Shown: in pieces, positions 1-9,594 of the stretch
How the letters are laid out: every line of letters starts with the position of its first letter
Numbering within the stretch: position 1 is the first letter of the stretch
From: Dichetophora obliterata
Taxonomy: Eukaryota > Arthropoda > Insecta > Diptera > Sciomyzidae
Direction of reading: 5' to 3'
Assembly (NCBI GenBank): GCA_963920525.1
Contig: OY986439.1
Span: 213,742,000 to 213,805,999, forward strand
Length of the DNA: 64,000 nucleotides
The notes under the pieces: model-generated
Told to the model about the DNA's origin: nothing
The model's database searches: none
The model's input: only the letters and a program-made list of their open reading frames with translations
Position numbers and translations under genes: made by a program

Positions 1-26
1 ACTAAGATTCTTGAAAAAAATCAAAT

Positions 27-47
27 TTCAGAAAACTTTTTTCTGAA
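27..47. repeat. Perfect inverted repeat, 9-bp arms, 3-base loop (in every monomer)
   Basis: TTCAGAAAA at 27-35 and TTTTCTGAA at 39-47 are exact reverse complements around the loop CTT. The structure recurs at the same place in nearly every monomer. Exceptions I saw are one copy at 16325-16335 (G to A in the left arm), one at 13360-13371 (one T lost) and one at 56093 (C to T at the loop). It could form a hairpin in single-stranded DNA or RNA. Whether it does so, or binds a protein, is unknown. Confidence 0.8.
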
Positions 48-60
48 TATGCAGTCTTGT

Positions 61-74
61 GTATATATGTATTA
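61..74 (+). other. TATA-like element in each monomer (weak)
   Basis: GTATATATGTATTA lies between the CAGTCTTGTG motif and core A and is almost invariant across the array. It resembles a TATA box and could in principle drive satellite transcription by RNA polymerase II. In a 31% G+C sequence such a string is also expected by chance, and no start-site or other promoter element can be identified. It is recorded as a candidate only. Confidence 0.2.
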
Positions 75-87
75 GAAACAATTTGGT

Positions 88-102
88 GCATAAATCGTCC
101 TT
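88..102 (+). repeat. Core motif copy A, GCATAAATCGTCCTT
   Basis: This is the first of three copies of the core per monomer (others at 268-282 and 429-443 here). Centre-to-centre spacings are 180, 161 and 192 bp, adding up to 533. In six monomers the C before CTT is A (changed base at 19908, 22039, 23638, 26303, 27902, 28435), a marker for one family in the 19.8-28.9 kb domain. One copy has GTCC for GTGC upstream (about 33754). Confidence 0.85.
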
Positions 103-114
103 GTAGGATGTATG

Positions 115-190
115 GTTTGGAAGTTATGACGGAAAAAGCACATGTTTTTGGCCAGCTACCACTCCAAAAAGTGTTCTACAACTCCTAAAC
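115..190. repeat. Imperfect inverted pair around the G+C-rich middle of subunit A
   Basis: In the common form, GTTTGGGAGTTATG (115-128) and the reverse complement of TACAACTCCTAAAC (177-190) agree at 11 of 14 positions. The segment after core C, GTTTAGAAGTTATG, also agrees with that reverse complement at 11 of 14. This suggests an inverted partial copy of the post-core segment inside subunit A, or a weak stem with a loop of about 48 bases. The match is short enough that chance cannot be excluded. Confidence 0.45.
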
Positions 191-267
191 TACAAGAGAT
201 AGAGCAAACGGCATTTGGACAAAGGACTATCCCTTCTTAAGGACGAGGACCTGGTGCTCATTTTAAT

Positions 268-282
268 GCATGAATCGTCCTT
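268..282 (+). repeat. Core motif copy B, GCATGAATCGTCCTT
   Basis: This second core copy of the monomer carries G at core position 5 in every full monomer I read, unlike A and C. Variants include GTATGAATCG in the same monomers that have the altered core A (for example 20076, 22207, 23806), CGTCCAT for CGTCCTT at about 50475 and 61668, and CpG to TpG changes at 24348 and 45676. Confidence 0.85.
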
Positions 283-295
283 ATCTGATATGTAG

Positions 296-342
296 TTTTT
301 ATTTTAGAAAATAAATAAAAAAAATAAAAATTGACAAAAAAG
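296..342 (+). other. A-rich stretch with AATAAA hexamers
   Basis: This is the most A-rich part of the monomer: TTTTTATTTTAG followed by A-runs of 8, 5 and 6 bases. It contains AATAAA at 310-315 and 314-319. If the satellite were transcribed on the plus strand these could act as polyadenylation signals, but such hexamers are expected by chance here. Run lengths vary slightly between copies: AAAAAAATAAAAAAAA-type changes at about 8833 and 9367, one extra A at about 10445, 10980, 30785, 34520, 41990 and 56908. This indicates slippage. Confidence 0.4.
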
Positions 343-366
343 GACACATGAAATTAACATGAAATC

Positions 367-381
367 TAATTTTTAAAATTA
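367..381. repeat. AT-only palindrome
   Basis: TAATTTT and AAAATTA are perfect complements around a single T. The T-run is a length-variable site: one extra T in the monomer at 13861 and two extra in those at 16835, 39533 and 40601. One copy is rearranged to TATATTTTAA (about 13160) and one has lost an A (about 30844). It is likely a simple low-melting site with no assigned role. Confidence 0.5.
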
Positions 382-428
382 TTTCAAGGATACAGTCTTG
401 TGGGCAGTAGCTTAAGGAACATTTTGAT

Positions 429-443
429 GCATAAATCGTCCTT
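429..443 (+). repeat. Core motif copy C, GCATAAATCGTCCTT
   Basis: This third core copy is identical to core A in the consensus. Variants cluster by position in the array. TAGTCC for TCGTCC occurs in monomers starting at 41136, 43269, 44335, 55527, 58726 and 59792. TCGTCTTT for TCGTCCTT occurs in monomers starting at 39533, 40601, 54461, 56593 and 57660. GAAGCAT for GATGCAT occurs at about 959 and 16194. Confidence 0.85.
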
Positions 444-472
444 TTATGATGTATGGTTTAGAAGTTATGGCT

Positions 473-554
473 AAAAAATCAAAAAAATCGCAAAAAAACA
501 CGTCAAAAACTATGATTCATGTAAAAAATTTTAACTAAGATTCTTGAAAAAAAT
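473..554 (+). other. Phased A-tracts, predicted curved DNA
   Basis: Runs of 5-7 A lie at 473-478, 481-487, 492-498, 505-509 and 523-528, and a further A7 follows in the next monomer (about 547-553). The first four centres are roughly 9, 11 and 12 bases apart, near the helical repeat. A-tracts in phase with the helix bend DNA, and curvature is common in satellites. The cluster is present in every full monomer; the short monomers keep the part after about position 483. The inference of curvature is from spacing alone. Confidence 0.5.
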
Positions 555-3500
555 CAAATTTCAGAAAACTTTTTTCTGAATATGCAGTCTTGTGTATATA
601 TGTATTAGAAACAATTTGGTGCATAAATCGTCCTTGTAGGATGTATGGTTTGGGAGTTATGACGGAAAAAGCACATGTTTTTGGCCAGCTACCACTCCAA
701 AAAGTGTTCTACAACTCCTAAACTACAAGAGATAGAGCAAACGGCATTTGGACAAAGGAGTATCCCTTCTTAAGGACGAGGACCTGGTGCTCATTTTAAT
801 GCATGAATCGTCCTTATCTGATATGTAGTTTTTATTTTAGAAAATAAATAAAAAAAATAAAAATTGACAAAAAAGGACACATGAAATTAACATGAAATCT
901 AATTTTTAAAATTATTTCAAGGATACAGTCTTGTGGGCAGTAGCTTAAGGAACATTTTGAAGCATAAATCGTCCTTTTATGATGTACGGTTTAGAAGTTA
1001 TGGCTAAAAAATCAAAAAAATCGCAAAAAACCACGTCAAAAACTATGATTCATGTAAAAAATTTTAACTAAGATTCTTGAAAAAAATCAAATTTCAGAAA
1101 ACTTTTTTCTGAATATGCAGTCTTGTGTATATATGTATTAGAAACAATTTGGTGCATAAATCGTCCTTGTAGGATGTATGGTTTGGGAGTTATGACGGAA
1201 AAAGCACATGTTTTTGGCCAGCTACCACTCCAAAAAGTGTTCTACAACTCCTAAACTACAAGAGATAGAGCAAACGGCATTTGGACAAAGGAGTATCCCT
1301 TCTTAAGGACGAGGACCTGGTGCTCATTTTAATGCATGAATCGTCCTTATCTGATATGTAGTTTTTATTTTAGAAAATAAATAAAAAAAATAAAAATTGA
1401 CAAAAAAGGACACATGAAATTAACATGAAACCTAATTTTTAAAATTATTTCAAGGATACAGTCTTGTGGGCAGTAGCTTAAGGAACATTTTGATGCATAA
1501 ATCGTCCTTTTATGATGTATGGTTTAGAAGTTATGGCTAAAAAATCAAAAAAATCGCAAAAAACCACGTCAAAAACTATGATTCATGTAAAAAATTTTAA
1601 CTAAGATTCTTGAAAAAAATCAAATTTCAGAAAACTTTTTTCTGAATATGCAGTCTTGTGTATATATGTATTAGAAACAATTTGGTGCATAAATCGTCCT
1701 TGTAGGATGTATGGTTTGGAAGTTATGACGGAAAAAGCACATGTTTTTGGCCAGCTACCACTCCAAAAAGTGTTCTACAACTCCTAAACTACAAGAGATA
1801 GAGCAAACGGCATTTGGACAAAGGAGTATCCCTTCTTAAGGACGAGGACCTGGTGCTCATTTTAATGCATGAATCGTCCTTATCTGATATGTAGTTTTTA
1901 TTTTAGAAAATAAATAAAAAAAATAAAAATTGACAAAAAAGGACACATGAAATTAACATGAAATCTAATTTTTAAAATTATTTCAAGGATACAGTCTTGT
2001 GGGCAGTAGCTTAAGGAACATTTTGATGCATAAATCGTCCTTTTATGATGTATGGTTTAGAAGTTATGGCTAAAAAATCAAAAAAATCGCAAAAAAACCA
2101 CGTCAAAAACTATGATTCATGTAAAAAATTTTAACTAAGATTCTTGAAAAAAATCAAATTTCAGAAAACTTTTTTCTGAATATGCAGTCTTGTGTATATA
2201 TGTATTAGAAACAATTTGGTGCATAAATCGTCCTTGTAGGATGTATGGTTTGGAAGTTATGACGGAAAAAGCACATGTTTTTGGCCAGCTACCACTCCAA
2301 AAAGTGTTCTACAACTCCTAAACTACAAGAGATAGAGCAAACGGCATTTGGACAAAGGAGTATCCCTTCTTAAGGACGAGGACCTGGTTCTCATTTTAAT
2401 GCATGAATCGTCCTTATCTGATATGTAGTTTTTATTTTAGAAAATAAATAAAAAAAATAAAAATTGACAAAAAAGGACACATGAAATTAACATGAAATCT
2501 AATTTTTAAAATTATTTCAAGGATACAGTTTTGTGGGCAGTAGCTTAAGGAATATTTTGATGCATAAATCGTCCTTTTATGATGTATGGTTTAGAAGTTA
2601 TGGCTAAAAAATCAAAAAAATCGCAAAAAACCACGTCAAAAACTTTGATTCATGTAAAAAATTTTAACCAAGATTCTTGAAAAAAATCAAATTTCAGAAA
2701 ACTTTTTTCTGAATATGCAGTCTTGTGTATATATGTATTAGAAACAATTTGGTGCATAAATCGTCCTTGTAGGATGTATGGTTTGGGAGTAATGACGGAA
2801 AAAGCACATGTTTTTGGCCAGCTACCACTCCAAAAAGTGTTCTACAACTCCTAAACTACAAGAGATAGAGCAAACGGCATTTGGACAAAGGAGTATCCCT
2901 TCTTAAGGACGAGGACCTGGTGCTCATTTTAATGCATGAATCGTCCTTATCTGATATGTAGTTTTTATTTTAGAAAATAAATAAAAAAAATAAAAATTGA
3001 CAAAAAAGGACACATGAAATTAACATGAAATCTAATTTTTAAAATTATTTCAAGGATACAGTCTTGTGGGCAGTAGCTTAAGGAACATTTTGATGCATAA
3101 ATCGTCCTTTTATGATGTACGGTTAAGAAGTTATGGCTAAAAAATCAAAAAAATCGCAAAAAACCACGTCAAAAACTATGATTCATGTAAAAAATTTTAA
3201 CTAAGATTCTTGAAAAAAATCAAATTTCAGAAAACTTTTTTCTGAATATGCAGTCTTGTGTATATATGTATTAGAAACAATTTGGTGCATAAATCGTCCT
3301 TGTAGGATGTATGGTTTGGGAGTTATGACGGAAAAAGCACATGTTTTTGGCCAGCTACCACTCCAAAAAGTGTTCTACAACTCCTAAACTACAAGAGATA
3401 GAGCAAACGGCATTTGGACAAAGGAGTATCCCTTCTTAAGGACGAGGACCTGGTGCTCATTTTAATGCATGAATCGTCCTTATCTGATATGTAGTTTTTA

Positions 3501-4794
3501 TTTTAGAAAATAAATAAAAAAAATAAAAATTGACAAAAAAGGACACATGAAATTAACATGAAACCTAATTTTTAAAATTATTTCAAGGATACAGTCTTGT
3601 GGGCAGTAGCTGAAGGAACATTTTGATGCATAAATCGTCCTTTTATGATGTACGGTTTAGAAGTTATGGCTAAAAAATCAAAAAAATCGCAAAAAACCAC
3701 GTCAAAAACTATGATTCATGTAAAAAATTTTAACTAAGATTCTTGAAAAAAATCAAATTTCAGAAAACTTTTTTCTGAATATGCAGTCTTGTGTATATAT
3801 GTATTAGAAACAATTTGGTGCATAAATCGTCCTTGTAGGATGTATGGTTTGGGAGTTATGACGGAAAAAGCACATGTTTTTGGCCAGCTACCACTCCAAA
3901 AAGTGTTCTACAACTCCTAAACTACAAGAGATAGAGCAAACGGCATTTGGACAAAGGAGTATCCCTTCTTAAGGACGAGGACCTGGTGCTCATTTTAATG
4001 CATGAATCGTCCTTATCTGATATGTAGTTTTTATTTTAGAAAATAAATAAAAAAAATAAAAATTGACAAAAAAGGACACATGAAATTAACATGAAACCTA
4101 ATTTTTAAAATTATTTCAAGGATACAGTCTTGTGGGCAGTAGCTTTAGGAACATTTTGATGCATAAATCGTCCTTTTATGATGTATGGTTTAGAAGTTAT
4201 GGCTAAAAAATCGAAAAAATCGCAAAAAACCACGTCAAAAACTATGATTCATATAAAAAATTTTAACTAAGATTCTTGAAAAAAATCAAATTTCAGAAAA
4301 CTTTTTTCTGAATATGCAGTCTTGTGTATATATGTATTAGAAACAATTTGGTGCATAAATCGTCCTTGTAGGATGTATGGTTTGGAAGTTATGACGGAAA
4401 AAGCACATGTTTTTGGCCAGCTACCACTCCAAAAAGTGTTCTACAACTCCTAAACTACAAGAGATAGAGCAAACGGCATTTGGACAAAGGAGTATCCCTA
4501 AGGACGAGGACCTGGTGCTCATTTTAATGCATGAATCGTCCTTATCTGATATGTAGTTTTTATTTTAGAAAATAAATAAAAAAAATAAAAATTGACAAAA
4601 AAGGACACATGAAATTAACATGAAACCTAATTTTTAAAATTATTTCAAGGATACAGTCTTGTGGGCAGTAGCTTAAGGAACATTTTGATGCATAAATCGT
4701 CCTTTTATGATGTATGGTTTAGAAGTTATGGCTAAAAAATCAAAAAAATCGCAAAAAAACACGTCAAAAACTATGATTCATGTAAAAAATTTTA

Positions 4795-7700
4795 ACTAAG
4801 ATTCTTGAAAAAAATCAAATTTCAGAAAACTTTTTTCTGAATATGCAGTCTTGTGTATATATGTATTAGAAACAATTTGGTGCATAAATCGTCCTTGTAG
4901 GATGTATGGTTTGGAAGTTATGACGGAAAAAGCACATGTTTTTGGCCAGCTACCACTCCAAAAAGTGTTCTACAACTCCTAAACTACAAGAGATAGAGCA
5001 AACGGCATTTGGACAAAGGACTATCCCTTCTTAAGGACGAGGACCTGGTGCTCATTTTAATGCATGAATCGTCCTTATCTGATATGTAGTTTTTATTTTA
5101 GAAAATAAATAAAAAAAATAAAAATTGACAAAAAAGGACACATGAAATTAACATGAAATCTAATTTTTAAAATTATTTCAAGGATACAGTCTTGTGGGCA
5201 GTAGCTTAAGGAATATTTTGATGCATAAATCGTCCTTTTATGATGTATGGTTTAGAAGTTATGGCTAAAAAATCAAAAAAATCGCAAAAAAACACGTCAA
5301 AAACTATGATTCATGTAAAAAATTTTAACTAAGATTCTTGAAAAAAATCAAATTTCAGAAAACTTTTTTCTGAATATGCAGTCTTGTGTATATATGTATT
5401 AGAAACAATTTGGTGCATAAATCGTCCTTGTAGGATGTATGGTTTGGGAGTAATTACGGAAAAAGCACATGTTTTTGGCCAGCTACCACTCCAAAAAGTG
5501 TTCTACAACTCCTAAACTACAAGAGATAGAGCAAACGGCATTTGGACAAAGGACTATCCCTTCTTAAGGACGAGGACCTGGTGCTCATTTTAATGCATGA
5601 ATCGTCCTTATCTGATATGTAGTTTTTATTTTAGAAAATAAATAAAAAAAATAAAAATTGACAAAAAAGGACACATGAAATTAACATGAAATCTAATTTT
5701 TAAAATTATTTCAAGGATACAGTCTTGTGGGCAGTAGCTTAAGGAACATTTTGATGCATAAATCGTCCTTTTATGATGTATGGTTTAGAAGTTATGGCTA
5801 AAAAATCAAAAAAATCGCAAAAAACAACGTCAAAAACTTTGATTCATGTAAAAAATTTTAACCAAGATTCTTGAAAAAAATCAAATTTCAGAAAACTTTT
5901 TTCTGAATATGCAGTCTTGTGTATATATGTATTAGAAACAATTTGGTGCATAAATCGTCCTTGTAGGATGTATGGTTTGGAAGTTATGACGGAAAAAGCA
6001 CATGTTTTTGGCCAGCTACCACTCCAAAAAGTGTTCTACAACTCCTAAACTACAAGAGATAGAGCAAACGGCATTTGGACAAAGGAGTATCCCTTCTTAA
6101 GGACGAGGACCTGGTGCTCATTTTAATGCATGAATCGTCCTTATCTGATATGTAGTTTTTATTTTAGAAAATAAATAAAAAAAATAAAAATTGACAAAAA
6201 AGGACACATGAAATTAACATGAAACCTAATTTTTAAAATTATTTCAAGGATACAGTCTTGTGGGCAGTAGCTTAAGGAACATTTTGATGCATAAATCGTC
6301 CTTTTATGATGTATGGTTTAGAAGTTATGGCTAAAAAATCAAAAAAATCGCAAAAAACCACGTCAAAAACTATGATTCATGTAAAAAATTTTAACTAAGA
6401 TTCTTGAAAAAAATCAAATTTCAGAAAACTTTTTTCTGAATATGCAGTCTTGTGTATATATGTATTAGAAACAATTTGGTGCATAAATCGTCCTTGTAGG
6501 ATGTATGGTTTGGAAGTTATGACGGAAAAAGCACATGTTTTTGGCCAGCTACCACTCCAAAAAGTGTTCTACAACTCCTAAACTACAAGAGATAGAGCAA
6601 ACGGCATTTGGACAAAGGACTATCCCTTCTTAAGGACGAGGACCTGGTGCTCATTTTAATGCATGAATCGTCCTTATCTGATATGTAGTTTTTATTTTAG
6701 AAAATAAATAAAAAAAATAAAAATTGACAAAAAAGGACACATGAAATTAACATGAAATCTAATTTTTAAAATTATTTCAAGGATACAGTCTTGTGGGCAG
6801 TAGCTTAAGGAACATTTTGATGCATAAATCGTCCTTTTATGATGTATGGTTTAGAAGTTATGGCTAAAAAATCAAAAAAATCGCAAAAAAACACGTCAAA
6901 AACTATGATTCATGTAAAAAATTTTAACTAAGATTCTTGAAAAAAATCAAATTTCAGAAAACTTTTTTCTGAATATGCAGTCTTGTGTATATATGTATTA
7001 GAAACAATTTGGTGCATAAATCGTCCTTGTAGGATGTATGGTTTGGGAGTTATGACGGAAAAAGCACATGTTTTTGGCCAGCTACCACTCCAAAAAGTGT
7101 TCTACAACTCCTAAACTACAAGAGATAGAGCAAACGGCATTTGGACAAAGGACTATCCCTTCTTAAGGACGAGGACCTGGTGCTCATTTTAATGCATGAA
7201 TCGTCCTTATCTGATATGTAGTTTTTATTTTAGAAAATAAATAAAAAAAATAAAAATTGACAAAAAAGGACACATGAAATTAACATGAAATCTAATTTTT
7301 AAAATTATTTCAAGGATACAGTCTTGTGGGCAGTAGCTTAAGGAACACTTTGATGCATAAATCGTCCTTTTATGATGTATGGTTTAGAAGTTATGGCTAA
7401 AAAATCAAAAAAATCGCAAAAAACCACGTCAAAAACTATGATTCATGTAAAAAATTTTAACTAAGATTCTTGAAAAAAATCAAATTTCAGAAAACTTTTT
7501 TCTGAATATGCAGTCTTGTGTATATATGTATTAGAAACAATTTGGTGCATAAATCGTCCTTGTAGGATGTATGGTTTGGGAGTTATGACGGAAAAAGCAC
7601 ATGTTTTTGGCCAGCTACCACTCCAAAAAGTGTTCTACAACTCCTAAACTACAAGAGATAGAGCAAACGGCATTTGGACAAAGGAGTATCCCTTCTTAAG

Positions 7701-9594
7701 GACGAGGACCTGGTGCTCAATTTAATGCATGAATCGTCCTTATCTGATATGTAGTTTTTATTTTAGAAAATAAATAAAAAAAATAAAAATTGACAAAAAA
7801 GGACACATGAAATTAACATGAAACCTAATTTTTAAAATTATTTCAAGGATACAGTCTTGTGGGCAGTAGCTTAAGGAACATTTTGATGCATAAATCGTCC
7901 TTTTATGATGTATGGTTTAGAAGTTATGGCTAAAAAATCAAAAAAATCGCAAAAAACCACGTCAAAAACTATGATTCATGTAAAAAATTTTAACTAAGAT
8001 TCTTGAAAAAAATCAAATTTCAGAAAACTTTTTTCTGAATATGCAGTCTTGTGTATATATGTATTAGAAACAATTTGGTGCATAAATCGTCCTTGTAGGA
8101 TGTATGGTTTGGGAGTTATGACGGAAAAAGCACATGTTTTTGGCCAGCTACCACTCCAAAAAGTGTTCTACAACTCCTAAACTACAAGAGATAGAGCAAA
8201 CGGCATTTGGACAAAGGACTATCCCTTCTTAAGGACGAGGACCTGGTGCTCATTTTAATGCATGAATCGTCCTTATCTGATATGTAGTTTTTATTTTAGA
8301 AAATAAATAAAAAAAATAAAAATTGACAAAAAAGGACACATGAAATTAACATGAAATCTAATTTTTAAAATTATTTCAAGGATACAGTCTTGTGGGCAGT
8401 AGCTTAAGGAATATTTTGATGCATAAATCGTCCTTTTATGATGTATGGTTTAGAAGTTATGGCTAAAAAATCAAAAAAATCGCAAAAAACCACGTCAAAA
8501 ACTTTGATTCATGTAAAAAATTTTAACCAAGATTCTTGAAAAAAATCAAATTTCAGAAAACTTTTTTCTGAATATGCAGTCTTGTGTATATATGTATTAG
8601 AAACAATTTGGTGCATAAATCGTCCTTGTGGGATGTATGGTTTGGGAGTTATGACGGAAAAAGCATATGTTTTTGGCCAGCTACCACTCCAAAAAGTGTT
8701 CTACAACTCCTAAACTACAAGAGATAGAGCAAACGGCATTTGGACAAAGGAGTATCCCTTCTTAAGGACGAGGACCTGGTGCTCATTTTAATGCATGAAT
8801 CGTCCTTATCTGATATGTAGTTTTTATTTTAGAAAAAAAATAAAAAAAAATAAAAATTGACAAAAAAGGACACATGAAATTAACATGAAATCTAATTTTT
8901 AAAATTATTTCAAGGATACAGTCTTGTGGGCAGTAGCTTAAGGAATATTTTGATGCATAAATCGTCCTTTTATGATGTATGGTTTAGAAGTTATGGCTAA
9001 AAAATCAAAAAAATCGCAAAAAACCACGTCAAAAACTTTGATTCATGTAAAAAATTTTAACCAAGATTCTTGAAAAAAATCAAATTTCAGAAAACTTTTT
9101 TCTGAATATGCAGTCTTGTGTATATATGTATTAGAAACAATTTGGTGCATAAATCGTCCTTGTGGGATGTATGGTTTGGGAGTTATGACGGAAAAAGCAC
9201 ATGTTTTTGGCCAGCTACCACTCCAAAAAGTGTTCTATAACTCCTAAACTACAAGAGAATAGAGCAAACGGCATTTGGACAAAGGAGTATCCCTTCTTAA
9301 GGACGAGGACCTGGTGCTCATTTTAATGCATGAATCGTCCTTATCTGATATGTAGTTTTTATTTTAGAAAAAAAATAAAAAAAAATAAAAATTGACAAAA
9401 AAGGACACATTAAATTAACATGAAATCTAATTTTTAAAATTATTTCAAGGATACAGTCTTGTGGGCAGTAGCTTAAGGAATATTTTGATGCATAAATCGT
9501 CCTTTTATGATGTATGGTTTAGAAGTTATGGCTAAAAAATAAAAAAAATCGCAAAAAACCACGTCAAAAACTATGATTCATGTAAAAAATTTTA
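4795..9594 (+). repeat. Monomers 10-18 (array domain I, middle)
   Basis: Starts are 4795, 5328, 5861, 6394, 6927, 7460, 7993, 8526 and 9060. The AAAGGAC form is frequent (10, 11, 13, 14, 16). Monomers 17 and 18 begin ACCAAG and belong to a distinct type with GTGGGATG after core A and a lengthened A-rich run; 18 also has CATTAAATTAAC for CATGAAATTAAC. The same type recurs at 30469 and 34200. Monomer 18 also has one extra base in AGAGAATAGAGC (about 9257), giving 535 bp. Confidence 0.9.

Larger units (their letters stand above)
52..231 (+). repeat. Subunit A of the trimeric monomer (shown in monomer 1)
   Basis: This 180-bp subunit starts at CAGTCTTGTG and has its core GCATAAATCGTCCTT at 88-102, 36 bases downstream. 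The core is followed by GATGTATGGTTTGGAAGTTATG. Subunit C has the same start motif at the same 36-base distance from its core and nearly the same downstream segment, so A and C are clearly related. The second half of A (about 129-231) is richer in G+C, includes TGGCCAGCTACC, and has no obvious counterpart in B or C in direct orientation. The same subunit recurs in every monomer, including the two short ones, where it is the only one kept with its core. Confidence 0.8.
232..392 (+). repeat. Subunit B of the trimeric monomer (shown in monomer 1)
   Basis: This is the most diverged and shortest subunit (161 bp). Its core, GCATGAATCGTCCTT at 268-282, differs from A and C by one base (G for A at core position 5). 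The 36 bases upstream align without gaps to the same stretch of subunit C with roughly 21 matches, including the CATTTT just before the core. Downstream, GATATGTAGTTTTTATTTTAG replaces the GATGTATGGTTTRGRAGTTATG of A and C, and an A-rich stretch follows. Most of this subunit is missing from the short monomers at 14395 and 17370. Confidence 0.72.
1..533 (+). repeat. Reference monomer (monomer 1), layout of the 533-bp unit
   Basis: This copy serves as the map for all others; monomer coordinates equal window coordinates here. The order is: A-rich lead (1-26), hairpin (27-47), subunit A with its core at 88-102, a comparatively G+C-rich middle (about 129-258), subunit B with its core at 268-282, an A-rich run (296-342), an AT palindrome (367-381), subunit C with its core at 429-443, and an A-tract cluster (473-533) that continues into the next monomer. 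Main sites that vary between copies are: position 121 (GGGAG or GGAAG), 227 (AAAGGAG or AAAGGAC), 256 (GGTGCTC or GGTTCTC), 365 (GAAATCT or GAAACCT), about 420 (GGAACATT or GGAATATT), the TGTATGG or TGTACGG site after core C, about 499 (AAACCACG or AAAACACG), and ACTATG or ACTTTG just before the next monomer. Confidence 0.95.
393..584 (+). repeat. Subunit C of the trimeric monomer (crosses the monomer 1/2 border)
   Basis: This 192-bp subunit runs from CAGTCTTGTG at 393 to the same motif of the next monomer's subunit A. Its core GCATAAATCGTCCTT is at 429-443, followed by GATGTATGGTTTAGAAGTTATGG, which matches subunit A closely. The second half is a series of A-tracts that ends in the hairpin of the following monomer. 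Its A-rich 3' half resembles the 3' half of subunit B in composition and in pieces such as CATG followed by A/T runs, but I could not align it with confidence. Confidence 0.78.
1..4794 (+). repeat. Monomers 1-9 (array domain I, first part)
   Basis: Starts are 1, 534, 1067, 1600, 2134, 2667, 3200, 3733 and 4266. Types mix freely: GGAAG monomers (1, 4, 5, 9) and GGGAG monomers (2, 3, 6, 7, 8). GAAACCT occurs in monomers 3, 7, 8 and 9, and TGTACGG in 2, 6 and 7. Monomers 1-3 match monomers 30-32 (15236-16834) at their diagnostic sites. Monomer 9 lost 4 bases (CCCTAAGG instead of CCCTTCTTAAGG, near 4497), giving 529 bp. Private changes include GTAATGACGG (about 2790), AGCTGAAGG (about 3610), AGCTTTAGG (about 4141) and TCATATAAAA (about 4250). 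Confidence 0.9.

Noticed and set aside
61..74. True promoter with a TATA box
   Set aside because: The string is expected in AT-rich DNA and there is no supporting element. It is listed as a weak candidate only.
88..102. CENP-B box
   Set aside because: The core GCATRAATCGTCCTT does not contain the required TTCG....A..CGGG pattern, and I saw no such pattern elsewhere in the monomer.
296..342. Poly(A) tail of a retroposed element
   Set aside because: The A-rich run is an internal part of each monomer, with no target-site duplication and no element-like sequence upstream; the satellite simply continues on both sides.
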